Shown: positions 25,383-33,315 of the stretch, one piece after another
Numbering within the stretch: position 1 is the first letter of the stretch
Layout: the number at the start of each line of letters is the position of its first letter
NCBI GenBank assembly: GCA_025612245.1
Contig: JAAXKQ010000003.1
Coordinates: 364,977-428,976 of the forward strand
Origin: Ignavibacteria bacterium
GTDB taxonomy: Bacteria; Bacteroidota; Ignavibacteria; Ignavibacteriales; SURF-24
DNA length: 64,000 bases
Direction of reading: 5' to 3'
Notes under the pieces: model-generated
What the model saw: only the letters and a program-made list of their open reading frames with translations
Database searches by the model: none
Told to the model about the DNA's origin: nothing
Translations under genes and position numbers: made by a program

Positions 25383-25415
25383 AGGCGCCTTTTTGTCCTA
25401 AAAGGCGCCTCTTTT
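25383..25415 (+). terminator. Rho-independent terminator of the TonB-dependent receptor
   Basis: A perfect 11-base stem AGGCGCCTTTT / AAAAGGCGCCT with a six-base loop is followed by CTTTT, 16 bases after the stop codon. It separates the receptor from the peptidase gene, which must then have its own promoter or depend on read-through. Confidence 0.92.
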
Positions 25416-25447
25416 ATAAAGCGGCTGTTAAATCCGGAACTTAAATC

Positions 25448-27193
25448 ATGTTAATGATTCATCTGCGGAAAAGTATTTTTTTCATATTTATTTTCTTTTG
25501 TCCGGTAACCAGCCTTTGGGCACAGAAAGCCCTGTCATTAGATGAAATTGAGGAAATCAAGACCACTTCACCTGCCGTATGGAATAAAACCGGGGACAAA
25601 CTTTATTTTACTTCCTCAAAAGGGCTCTGGTCTTACGAAATAAAAAAAGGCAGCCTTAAGGAATTACCCCTTCAAAACGGCTTTTTGTCTGAACCCAGGA
25701 TTTCACGGAATGGCCAAAGCCTCGGCGTTCAGTGCGGAAGTGAGGTATGCATTGTAAATCTAAGCGATGCCTCAATTGTAAAAAAGGTCACGGGAGAAAT
25801 TGATTCCAGGTGGGACATTAAACCCGACGGAACAGATATAGTCTTTGCCGGCAAGGGCTACATCTGGAGCAGGGTCTCAATTAAGGGGCAGCAGGCAAGA
25901 GTGAAGAAGTCACCCGAAATGTTCGGACAAAACGAGCTCTATATTGATGAGCACAAAGTACTCTCCGAGGAAGGAATTGTCTGGATATTCTCCCCCTACG
26001 GGAGCCCGTTCGAGTGGTCGCCTGACGGCAAGAGGCTTTACTTCCTGTCTGCAAAAACCGGCTGGACAAAAATCTGGAGCATGAGAAATGACGGATTGGA
26101 CATACGCCAGGAGACATTTGGTGAGGGTGATGACAGAGATTTCAGGATTCTAAGGAATGGCTCAATAATATTTGTCTCAAACAGAAATAAAAGGATGGAA
26201 TGGTCGCTATTCCTTAAACCCTACGGTAAAAATGCGCGGCATCTTTTTGGAAAAGACTGCCTTATAAGGGGAATCAACCTTTCATCTGATGAAAAGAAAG
26301 TGTCGTTCCAATATTCCACGCCCGTAATGCCTGAAGAGCTCTTCATATACGACCTGTATTCAAATAAGGCCCTGCAGATAACACATAATTCCCCCTTAGA
26401 GCCGAAAAATCTCATTTTTCCAACTGTCGTAAAATTCAGATCCCAAAGCCGCGAAATTGAAGGCATGCTTTTTATGCCGGAGAGTTCAAAAGCTCCACTG
26501 CCTGCCGTCATCCTTCTTCACGGGGGACCATCTATGCACGACGGACTATCCTGGAACAGCCTTAGGCAGTACCTCGTTACCCGCTCATACGTTGTCTTAG
26601 ACATTAACTATACCGGAAGCGCTGGATACGGAAAAGCTTTTGAAGAAGCCGACCGCTTCAGGATCGGAATTGATGACTGCGACGACGTTGCCCATGCGGC
26701 CTTTTATCTTTCTACGCTTCCACGTGTGGATAAAAAAAGAATCGGCGTTACCGGAAGCTCCTATGGGGGCTATCTTACTAATCTGGTAATCGGGCGTTAC
26801 CCGGAGGTCTTTGCCGCTGCCGTTGACTGGTTTGGAATTACGGACTGGAGGAGTCTTGAAGTGCCGAGGCTTCACCCGGTGGTAAGATACTTCTTCCGCG
26901 ACCGCCTTGGCGACAGCCTGAAACACAGGGACCTCTACACGATGGCCTCCCCGGTCAGCTATGCAAAGGCAATCAAGACCCCGATAATGATTGTGCACGG
27001 GGATTCCGACTTTGTTGTGCCCTTCAGCCAGTCGCTTGAGTTTTTGGATTCATTAAAGAAAAACCATAAGAAAGTCGAATTCATCAGATACTCAAACGAA
27101 GGGCATGGCTGGACAAGAAAGGAAACAAGGCTGGATGCGCTAAATAAAATGCTCTGGTGGTTTGACACATACCTGAAAAGAAAAGAGGACTAA
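25448..27193 (+). CDS. S9-family serine peptidase (prolyl oligopeptidase / dipeptidyl peptidase type), exported
   Basis: The 581-residue protein starts with a signal peptide (IFFIFIFFCPVTSLWAQ). A propeller-like region of repeated D/SPDGKR-type blades follows (FEWSPDGKRLYFLS, SRNGQSLGV). The C-terminal alpha/beta hydrolase has LLHGGPSMHDG (oxyanion), nucleophile Ser in VTGSSYGGYLTNL (about 437), Asp in VHGDSDFVVPF (about 517) and His in NEGHGW (about 553). The size suits acylaminoacyl- or dipeptidyl-peptidases of the periplasm. The start may be either of two ATGs, at 25448 or 25454. It lies downstream of the TonB receptor. Confidence 0.92.
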   Translation: MLMIHLRKSIFFIFIFFCPVTSLWAQKALSLDEIEEIKTTSPAVWNKTGDKLYFTSSKGLWSYEIKKGSLKELPLQNGFLSEPRISRNGQSLGVQCGSEVCIVNLSDASIVKKVTGEIDSRWDIKPDGTDIVFAGKGYIWSRVSIKGQQARVKKSPEMFGQNELYIDEHKVLSEEGIVWIFSPYGSPFEWSPDGKRLYFLSAKTGWTKIWSMRNDGLDIRQETFGEGDDRDFRILRNGSIIFVSNRNKRMEWSLFLKPYGKNARHLFGKDCLIRGINLSSDEKKVSFQYSTPVMPEELFIYDLYSNKALQITHNSPLEPKNLIFPTVVKFRSQSREIEGMLFMPESSKAPLPAVILLHGGPSMHDGLSWNSLRQYLVTRSYVVLDINYTGSAGYGKAFEEADRFRIGIDDCDDVAHAAFYLSTLPRVDKKRIGVTGSSYGGYLTNLVIGRYPEVFAAAVDWFGITDWRSLEVPRLHPVVRYFFRDRLGDSLKHRDLYTMASPVSYAKAIKTPIMIVHGDSDFVVPFSQSLEFLDSLKKNHKKVEFIRYSNEGHGWTRKETRLDALNKMLWWFDTYLKRKED

Positions 27194-27219
27194 AAATGTC
27201 CTCAAACCCTCTTTCCCGT

Positions 27220-27249
27220 AAAAAAATGGCGGGCCCCAAGGGCCCGCCA
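27220..27249 (-). terminator. Rho-independent terminator of the NamZ-type gene
   Basis: A perfect ten-base stem TGGCGGGCCC / GGGCCCGCCA with a three-base loop is followed on the minus strand by seven T residues. It lies about 38 bases beyond the stop at 27287. In the convergent gap it may also help stop the S9 peptidase transcript. Confidence 0.93.
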
Positions 27250-27286
27250 CACGCTGTAGAGACAGTATATATTATCTAAACGATTA

Positions 27287-28519
27287 TCATTTATAGAGCA
27301 GATACTTCTGCCTTATTTTCTTAAAATCCGCCAGCTCTTTCTGGTAGGATTTAATTATTTCTTCGGGCGACTTCCCGGCGTCAATCATCTGCCTTAACCT
27401 TGGGGTTGCAGCAAGCAGGTCTATCGACTTTGTCTTCCACTTGAGGCTGTCAGCTCCTGTCTGCTTGAAAGCCCAGAGGAGGTAAATTCCGGCCTTTACG
27501 GGTTCAAACGAATTCCTGTCCTTAACGCCCAGGTAAACGCCCTTGCAGAGCTTCTTGTAGAACTTTGGCGGCCTTGCATTATTTGGAAGGAATTCAGGCG
27601 TAAATTCCACGGCCTTAAAATCGGCACCTTTTATTTTTTTGTCTTTCAGGAGCTTTGCTACCTTATTCTGGTCGGCCCAGGGTGCACCTATATACTGGAA
27701 AGGCCTTTCGGTTCCCCTGCCCTCAGAAATATTTACGCCCTCAAAAAAGCAGGTCCCCGGGTAGACCTCTGCTGTTTCAAGCACGGGCAGGTTAGGAGAT
27801 GTTTTAACCCACTTGAGCCCCGTCTGGTCGTACCACATGCTTCTTTTCCAGCCTTCCATTTTAACTACCGTAAGATCAGCCTTGCGACCTCCTGCAAGCA
27901 TTTTTTCACCGTTATAGAGTTCGGCCAGTTCGCCAATTGTCATGCCATGCTGAACCGGAATCTTTCCAAATGCAACGAATGATTTCAGTGTGTCGTCAGT
28001 TACAAATCCGTCAACATGCACTCCGGTAATTGGGTTCGGCCGGTCCAGCACTATAACCGGTATATTGTTCTCTGCCGCGGCTTCCATTATATGCCCTAAG
28101 GTAGAAATGTAAGTGTAGAATCTGGCGCCTACATCCTGAATGTCGTAAATCAGAACCTCAACCCCTTTTAGCATCTCCGGCGTGGGTTTGTAGGTTTTTC
28201 CATATAGCGAAAAAGCCGGCACGCCAGTTTTCTTATCCACCGCATTTTCAACGGCGCCTGTCGTATCGCCTCTTACGCCGTGCTCGGGACCGAAGAGTGC
28301 AACAAGCTGTATGTCCTTATTTTCATGCAGCACGTCGGCAATATGCCTGCCGTCTGAAAGCAGGCCGGTATGGTTTGTAACGAGGCCTATCTTTTTGCCC
28401 TTAATCAGGTTGAAGTACTTTGTCAAGAGAAGGTCGTCACCTGTTTTAACCTTCAAGTTCTGTGCAGTTAATAGTAAACCGGGAAGAAAAAAGAATAAAA
28501 GAAGAAATATTTTTTTCAT
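27287..28519 (-). CDS. DUF1343 / NamZ-type exo-beta-N-acetylmuramidase (GH171), exported
   Basis: This family includes NamZ of Bacillus subtilis, which removes terminal MurNAc from peptidoglycan fragments. The 410-residue product has a signal peptide (KKIFLLLFFFLPGLLLTAQ). It shows the family blocks GKKIGLVTNHTGLLSDGRH, ALFGPEHGVRGD, LIYDIQDVGARFYTY, VLDRPNPITG and GVNISEGRGTERPFQYIGAPW. ATG at 28519 has GGAG upstream; the frame extension to a TTG at 28540 is rejected. It starts 29 bases after the stop of the phosphodiester glycosidase gene, so both envelope enzymes share a transcript. Confidence 0.92.
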   Translation of the reverse strand: MKKIFLLLFFFLPGLLLTAQNLKVKTGDDLLLTKYFNLIKGKKIGLVTNHTGLLSDGRHIADVLHENKDIQLVALFGPEHGVRGDTTGAVENAVDKKTGVPAFSLYGKTYKPTPEMLKGVEVLIYDIQDVGARFYTYISTLGHIMEAAAENNIPVIVLDRPNPITGVHVDGFVTDDTLKSFVAFGKIPVQHGMTIGELAELYNGEKMLAGGRKADLTVVKMEGWKRSMWYDQTGLKWVKTSPNLPVLETAEVYPGTCFFEGVNISEGRGTERPFQYIGAPWADQNKVAKLLKDKKIKGADFKAVEFTPEFLPNNARPPKFYKKLCKGVYLGVKDRNSFEPVKAGIYLLWAFKQTGADSLKWKTKSIDLLAATPRLRQMIDAGKSPEEIIKSYQKELADFKKIRQKYLLYK

Positions 28520-28547
28520 CAGAATCTCCGTTGAATTCAAAGTTAAG

Positions 28548-29771
28548 TTATTGCTGATTATCCGTTTTTGTGTCTCTAATAAGAAGAAGGCTGTTTCCGA
28601 CAGGTCTTTCGCCTTCTTTATCCGAAGGCCTGTTTACAACCCTGCCCCTTATAACCATTGTAGTTGAACCTCCGCCATCCAGATTAAGCCCCTCGTAGAT
28701 ACCCTCGGAAAGCATCAGGTTGGCAAATTCCTTTAGTGTAGCACCACTGCTCGACTCCTGCCTCCCGTCAACTGCAATAAGGTAAATGGTAAGGCTGTCG
28801 CTTGAAAAGCCGATCCCGGTTCTGGGGTGCTTTACACCGGAAAACTTGGGGAATGTGCCTTCAGAGCTGTCCACCTCATCCGATATATTCATCCCATGCC
28901 TTACAATTTGTGGCCATCCGCCTGCAAGGGTCCTGATCCCTTTGACGTAAGGGTTAAGCCTTGCAATTACTTTCAGAGTATCTCCATATTTCACGCCTTT
29001 TTCCAGAAAAGCTGCATAACTGCCAAGCCCGGTAAGAATTGACTTCCCCTTTGTAATTGTATGTTTGCCCCCTAAAAGAACGCTGCTGCTGGCAACGCAG
29101 GTAAAGGTATCCGCCCGCGTTAAAACCGGCTTTATTTCAACTTCCGCACAATGGTTTGTAGCCTCCTTAATTTCAGGCGTCTCAGCGCCTTCATAGAAAT
29201 TATAAAGCGTAAAGGAATTTGTATCTGCAGCGGAATTGATGCGTTTGATGTTTTTTTTATTTCCGTCCGGCAGTATTACCTCACCCTGGAAGCTGAACCT
29301 TTCAATGAGGGGTTTATTGTCATAAGTATAGGCAAACTGCGAATGGATAGTATGCTTGGAATCGTAAGGTGAATCGGTGATTTGAAGAGCTTTAAGGAAC
29401 TGCCCTTCAATTACCATGTTGTTCTCAACTTCTCCGGTTTTCATGTTGAAGAAGTCTGCGTTTACGGCACAAAGGACCTCACTTGTGCTGTCATTAAATC
29501 TTGCAGCAATCTGGCTTACTTTTTCCCTTCCCAGGAGCATGTCACGTGCCTTGGCAGCTCTGAGGTAATAGTTACCCTGTCTTAGATCGATCTTAACCAG
29601 GTTAACAGAAAGAGTATCGCTCGCCCGGAATATTTTTGAATAAACTATTCCCGGTGCCAGTTCCTCACTGTAAAGTGAATCCTTAAGTTGTGCCGGTGTG
29701 GTCTTAAAGGTCAGGCTTAATAGAATTAGGATATAAAAGAGCAGTCCGGAAGTCCGTTTTATCGTATTCAT
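28548..29771 (-). CDS. Phosphodiester glycosidase family protein (NAGPA domain), exported
   Basis: The NAGPA family is named for the mammalian uncovering enzyme that removes GlcNAc from phosphodiester-linked sugars; bacterial members (such as YngK relatives) act on cell-surface glycans. The 407-residue protein has an N-terminal hydrophobic segment (LLFYILILLSLTFKTTPAQ). The NAGPA domain covers about 60-400, with AVNADFFNM, HPRTGIGFS, IYLIAVDGRQ, and the C-terminal LNLDGGGSTTMVIRGRVVN signature. AAGGAA precedes the ATG. It is the first gene before NamZ. The exact substrate is not readable. Confidence 0.88.
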   Translation of the reverse strand: MNTIKRTSGLLFYILILLSLTFKTTPAQLKDSLYSEELAPGIVYSKIFRASDTLSVNLVKIDLRQGNYYLRAAKARDMLLGREKVSQIAARFNDSTSEVLCAVNADFFNMKTGEVENNMVIEGQFLKALQITDSPYDSKHTIHSQFAYTYDNKPLIERFSFQGEVILPDGNKKNIKRINSAADTNSFTLYNFYEGAETPEIKEATNHCAEVEIKPVLTRADTFTCVASSSVLLGGKHTITKGKSILTGLGSYAAFLEKGVKYGDTLKVIARLNPYVKGIRTLAGGWPQIVRHGMNISDEVDSSEGTFPKFSGVKHPRTGIGFSSDSLTIYLIAVDGRQESSSGATLKEFANLMLSEGIYEGLNLDGGGSTTMVIRGRVVNRPSDKEGERPVGNSLLLIRDTKTDNQQ

Positions 29772-29788
29772 AATTTTCCTTCAATAAC

Positions 29789-29840
29789 TATATATGAATT
29801 TACAAAGATTAAACTAAAATTTCATTCATATTACAGAAGT
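29789..29840 (-). promoter_or_regulatory. Two-box upstream element, copy 1 (before the phosphodiester glycosidase)
   Basis: The minus strand carries ACTTCTGTAAT (29830-29840), then 28 bases, then AAATTCATATATA (29789-29801), 18 bases before the gene. The same two boxes with a 29-base spacer occur before the first EutN-like gene. It may be a shared promoter or regulator site. Confidence 0.5.
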
Positions 29841-29923
29841 TGAAAAGGGATCTTCAGAAAGAAACTGAGGCATAACCAATTCTAAGGCAAATCCGGGCTC
29901 AAACTCTCCTCTGGAGGATTAAG

Positions 29924-30712
29924 CTAGAACTTCAAGGGGAAGCCCGTTACGGGCGACATCATTTCCTTAAATGTCTCACCTTCATATATTACCTGCTCTA
30001 AGAACAATCCTGAAGGAGGAGCCGTATATTTTGCAGGCTCCGGCGAATTGGACTTAAGGAAGTGCTGTATATCCTTTTCCGTTAAATTGCCGCGTCCGAT
30101 TTCAACCAGCGTACCCACAATTCTTCTTACCATTTTCCACAGGAAGTGCGAACCCTGAATGCGGATTAAGATAAGGTCGCCTTCTTCTTTCATGCGTATA
30201 CTTTCAATCAGAACTTTTGTGGATTTTTCCAGCTTGTCCTCGTCCGAGAATGAACGGAAGTCCTTCATTCCCAGGAAAAGCTTTGAGGCATTTTCCATGG
30301 CCTTAAAGTTAAGCTTGTCCTTGATCCACCAGACGTACGGTTTTCCGAAGGCAGTTCTGCGCCTGGATATCTGATAGATGTAGCTCCTGCTTTTGGCATC
30401 GTGGCGTGCGTGAAACCTGGGGTGAGTTTTTTCAACTTCCAGTATATTAATGTCGTGTGGAAGCTTGTCGTTAAATTTCATTCTGATGATTTCAGGGGCA
30501 ATCATAGTTTTTACATCCATGTGTGCCACCTGGCAGATGGCGTGTACGCCGCTATCGGTCCTGCCCGAACCCTGAATGTCGGCTTTCTCATCCTTGAAGA
30601 TTTTTTCCGCCACATCCAGCAGAGTGCCCTGAATTGTCCTGCTTTGTTTTTGAACCTGCCAGCCGCTGTACCGGGTTCCATCGTACTCGAGGTATAACTT
30701 AAATCGCGCCAT
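29924..30712 (-). CDS. truA: tRNA pseudouridine(38-40) synthase
   Basis: This enzyme isomerises uridines 38-40 in the anticodon stem of many tRNAs. The 262-residue protein starts RFKLYLEYDGTRYSGWQVQ and has catalytic Asp53 in GSGRTDSGVHA. HDAKSRSYIYQI and SHFLWKMVRRIVGTLVEIGRG follow, all canonical. The length matches E. coli TruA (270). The ribosome binding site is weak. It follows the NlpC gene by 72 bases. Confidence 0.96.
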   Translation of the reverse strand: MARFKLYLEYDGTRYSGWQVQKQSRTIQGTLLDVAEKIFKDEKADIQGSGRTDSGVHAICQVAHMDVKTMIAPEIIRMKFNDKLPHDINILEVEKTHPRFHARHDAKSRSYIYQISRRRTAFGKPYVWWIKDKLNFKAMENASKLFLGMKDFRSFSDEDKLEKSTKVLIESIRMKEEGDLILIRIQGSHFLWKMVRRIVGTLVEIGRGNLTEKDIQHFLKSNSPEPAKYTAPPSGLFLEQVIYEGETFKEMMSPVTGFPLKF

Positions 30713-30784
30713 AATAGATCAGACTTCTTTAATATTGTTGAATCAGTTGGTTTTCAGTGCCACACGCAGAAAATGAGCTGAAAA

Positions 30785-31594
30785 CTACTTGACCGTAAGG
30801 TTTTCAAATCTTCTTCCGCCCATAAATCTCTTGTTGTAGTATTCCATGTTCAGGGAAGATACCATAACACCCTGACGGCTGGAAGAGTGGGCAAAGAGAT
30901 TATCGCCAAGATATATCCCCACGTGTCCCGGTTTTACGCTGCGGCGCGTATTAAAGAAAATCAGGTCACCGAACTTCAGGCGCGAGATATCGTCAACTTC
31001 TTCTCCCTGCTGGAATTGTTCGCGTGCCGTACGAGGCAGCTCATAAGAGAATGTGTTGTTGTAGACCGTCCTGGTAAATGCCGAACAGTCGATGCCCTTG
31101 CTCGTTACACCGCCGAACTTATAAGGAGTATCCAGATACTTAATGATCTCCATTATAACTTTTTCTTTCAGGTTAACCGAGTCAGAAGGCTCAGCATACT
31201 CGTTTCCCGTGACGTACTTTTCAACAAGCTGCGAAACGCTGATGAGGTCCTTTTCAGTCGGAAGGTCTTCACCATCCTCCTCATCTGAAATCTCGTCATT
31301 TGACTCATCTAGTGTGTCATCAACTGCAGTCCGGTAATCGGGGTTATAGCGCGGAGTGCTGGGAAGCTTTTCCTTTGAAGAGTTCTTCTTAGAAGAATTT
31401 TTCCCGGAAGAGTTCTTCTTAGAAGAATTCCCCTTAGAAGAACTTTTCTTTTTACTTTTCTTATTTGAAGTTAAAGTAGACTTATGCTTTTTACCGGATT
31501 TATACCTCTGAGCGTAAGACGATGGGGAACAGCCTACGACAAATGCAAGGATGGTCCCCAGTAGCAATATTTTTAATAATTTTTCTATAATCAT
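30785..31594 (-). CDS. NlpC/P60 endopeptidase lipoprotein
   Basis: This is a predicted cell-wall DL-endopeptidase of 269 residues. The signal peptide ends in a lipobox FVVGC (Cys22). A low-complexity Lys/Ser linker follows (about 33-75, repeats of KNSSKKNSS), then an acidic stretch (about 92-112), then the NlpC/P60 domain (about 140-269). The Cys-His-His residues are C170 in KGIDCSAFTR, H224 in KPGHVGIYLG and H236 in LFAHSSS. The linker is encoded partly by a 30-base tandem repeat (31377-31436). It sits 18 bases downstream of the sigma factor gene and may be transcribed with it. Confidence 0.93.
   Translation of the reverse strand: MIIEKLLKILLLGTILAFVVGCSPSSYAQRYKSGKKHKSTLTSNKKSKKKSSSKGNSSKKNSSGKNSSKKNSSKEKLPSTPRYNPDYRTAVDDTLDESNDEISDEEDGEDLPTEKDLISVSQLVEKYVTGNEYAEPSDSVNLKEKVIMEIIKYLDTPYKFGGVTSKGIDCSAFTRTVYNNTFSYELPRTAREQFQQGEEVDDISRLKFGDLIFFNTRRSVKPGHVGIYLGDNLFAHSSSRQGVMVSSLNMEYYNKRFMGGRRFENLTVK
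31377..31436 (-). repeat. 30-base tandem direct repeat inside the NlpC gene linker
   Basis: Two near-identical copies of GAAGAGTTCTTCTTAGAAGA plus about ten bases (starting 31377 and 31407) encode ten-residue Ser/Lys/Asn repeats in the linker. The repeat is in frame, so copy number changes would only alter linker length. Confidence 0.7.
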
Positions 31595-31612
31595 TTCCCA
31601 AAAGTAAACATT

Positions 31613-32467
31613 TCAACCTAAATATGCACGTAAATTTTTACTTCTGGAGGCATGCCTCAGCCTTCTGATGGCCTTTTCCTTTATCTGTCTTACTCTTTCG
31701 CGCGTCAGGTTGAATTTCTCTCCTATTTCTTCAAGCGTGAGAGAATGCTCCTTATTCAATCCGAAATAGAGCTTAATAACCTCGGCTTCCCTGTCAGTCA
31801 GCGTAGAGAGGGCGCGTTCTATTTCGTTTTTAAGAGATTCAGACATTAAATTAAAGTCAGGTGAAGGCTGCTGATCGTTCTGGATTACGTCAAGCAGGCG
31901 GTTTTCCTCGCCCTGCAGGAACGGGGCATCCATGGAAACGTGTCGGCCCGAGATCTTCAACGTATCGGACACCTCGCTGATGTCCATGCTGAGCTCCTGA
32001 GCAAGCTCAGTTGCGCTGGGTTCCCTTTCAAATTCCTGTTCAAGATTGCTGTATGCCTTGCCTATTTTATTTAAGGCACCCACCCTGTTCAAAGGAAGCC
32101 TGACGATTCTGGACTGTTCGGCCAGAGCCTGCAGTATTGACTGGCGAATCCACCATACAGCGTATGAAATAAACTTGAAGCCCCTGGTCTCATCAAAGCG
32201 TTTTGCTGCTTTTATAAGCCCGAGGTTTCCTTCGTTGATCAAATCACCTAAAGACAGCCCCTGATTCTGATACTGTTTTGCGACGCTGACAACAAACCTG
32301 AGATTGGCCTTTACGAGCCTCTCCAGGGCAACCGGGTCATCGTTTTTAATGTTGATAGCAAGGTCAATTTCTTCATCGGGAGTTAACAGATCCACTTTTC
32401 CGATTTCCTGCAAATATTTATCGAGAGACTGGCTCTCCCGATTGGTATATTGCTTTGTAATCTTCAC
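31613..32467 (-). CDS. rpoD: Primary sigma factor (short RpoD/SigA type)
   Basis: This 284-residue sigma-70 family protein lacks region 1.1, as in primary sigma factors of Bacteroidota and Chlorobi. It has region 1.2 ([20 protein letters not shown]), region 2 ([25 protein letters not shown], then [19 protein letters not shown] for -10 recognition), region 3, and region 4.2 ([31 protein letters not shown]) for -35 binding. The start is GTG at 32467 with AAGGAGAG upstream. Two EutN-like genes lie 14 bases upstream in the same direction, an unusual neighbourhood. The str promoter in this window shows TTGACA/TATATT, a plausible target. Confidence 0.94.
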   Translation of the reverse strand: MKITKQYTNRESQSLDKYLQEIGKVDLLTPDEEIDLAINIKNDDPVALERLVKANLRFVVSVAKQYQNQGLSLGDLINEGNLGLIKAAKRFDETRGFKFISYAVWWIRQSILQALAEQSRIVRLPLNRVGALNKIGKAYSNLEQEFEREPSATELAQELSMDISEVSDTLKISGRHVSMDAPFLQGEENRLLDVIQNDQQPSPDFNLMSESLKNEIERALSTLTDREAEVIKLYFGLNKEHSLTLEEIGEKFNLTRERVRQIKEKAIRRLRHASRSKNLRAYLG

Positions 32468-32481
32468 TTTAACTCTCCTTC

Positions 32482-32751
32482 TTAGTGATCTAAATTTATA
32501 TAGTCTACTATTCCCACAATAGAAGCATCCACGGGAGCCATGTCTACATCCAAAGGTATAACCGCCTCACTGGCCGTTATATAGTAGATGATTTCTCCCG
32601 GACCCGCACCTATTGTATCGATAGCAATAATTGGCTCACCTGTTTTTTCCAGCTTTCCGTTCAAGGGCTGAACAAATTGCATTTTATAGCTGGTAAGCGC
32701 ACTATATTTTTTAGTAGCCCAAATTGTGCCGATCACTTTTCCAAGAAGCAT
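32482..32751 (-). CDS. EutN/CcmL-family microcompartment vertex protein, divergent copy
   Basis: This 89-residue protein of the pentameric BMC vertex family (Pfam EutN_CcmL) caps the corners of bacterial microcompartments. It begins [18 protein letters not shown] and keeps [17 protein letters not shown] and [13 protein letters not shown]. The SSAR-type loop of the family is replaced by ASEAVIP. The likely start is ATG 32751, overlapping the TGA of the preceding copy by one base. The primary sigma factor gene follows 14 bases later. No BMC hexamer gene is in the window. Confidence 0.85.
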   Translation of the reverse strand: MLLGKVIGTIWATKKYSALTSYKMQFVQPLNGKLEKTGEPIIAIDTIGAGPGEIIYYITASEAVIPLDVDMAPVDASIVGIVDYINLDH

Positions 32752-33056
32752 CAAGCGCTCTCTTTTCCGCCATCCACGGTCTGTTCTTTTACGGCAACGT
32801 CGAGCTTGTCGACTATGGCCATAATTACCGCATCGATAGGCTTGTTTTTCGTAAATGCCGTCTGGCGCGCAGAACTTCCCATTGCAGCCAGAACGACCTC
32901 TCCTATACCTGCCCCGACACTATCAACAGCAACAATAAAATTACTTTTCTCAGTATAATCCAGGTTTAATTCCCGAACGATCAGAAATTTAGCACCAACG
33001 AGGTTCTCGTCTTTTCTGGTTGACCAAACTGTTCCAATTACCCTGCCTAAAATCAA
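32751..33056 (-). CDS. EutN/CcmL-family microcompartment vertex protein, canonical copy
   Basis: This 101-residue vertex protein begins ILGRVIGTVWSTRKDENLVGAKF. It has the family core VAVDSVGAGIGEVVLAAMGSSAR and PIDAVIMAIVDKLDV, with a short extra charged tail. The start is TTG at 33056, with GAGG six bases upstream. It is translationally coupled to the second copy. Phosphopentomutase lies upstream across a 259-base gap. Lone vertex genes away from shell operons are known as satellite loci, so the compartment itself may be encoded elsewhere. Confidence 0.9.
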   Translation of the reverse strand: MILGRVIGTVWSTRKDENLVGAKFLIVRELNLDYTEKSNFIVAVDSVGAGIGEVVLAAMGSSARQTAFTKNKPIDAVIMAIVDKLDVAVKEQTVDGGKESA

Positions 33057-33103
33057 ATTGACCTCATGCTTTTGTTTGGATTACAGATAAAAGTTAAAAC
33101 TTG

Positions 33104-33156
33104 TATATATGAATTTGGACTAGAATTTTCCCGCCACTAATCAGAATTACAGAAGT
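33104..33156 (-). promoter_or_regulatory. Two-box upstream element, copy 2 (before the EutN-like pair)
   Basis: The minus strand carries ACTTCTGTAAT (33146-33156), a 29-base spacer and AAATTCATATATA (33104-33116), 48 bases before the first EutN-like gene. Both boxes are identical to those at 29789-29840, while the spacers differ in sequence. Confidence 0.5.
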
Positions 33157-33161
33157 ATTTA

Positions 33162-33188
33162 TACCGTTATAGTCGAACCGTAACGGTA
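33162..33188. promoter_or_regulatory. Eight-base inverted repeat upstream of the EutN-like genes
   Basis: TACCGTTA / TAACGGTA with an 11-base centre lies just upstream of the two-box element, in the 259-base gap after phosphopentomutase's start-side neighbour. It could be an operator; there is no T-run to support a terminator. Confidence 0.35.
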
Positions 33189-33315
33189 ATTTATTTAGCA
33201 ATATACACTTAGATCGCTTTATGAGTATAGCATATGAAAATAAGACTCACGCAACCTTTTTCAAGCTAATTTATCTTTTAGAATATGAAAAATCAAGCAA
33301 AAACGATTTTTCAGC

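Noticed and set aside
31377..31436. 30-base repeat as a CRISPR-like array
   Set aside because: There are only two tandem copies with no spacers, in frame in a coding linker.
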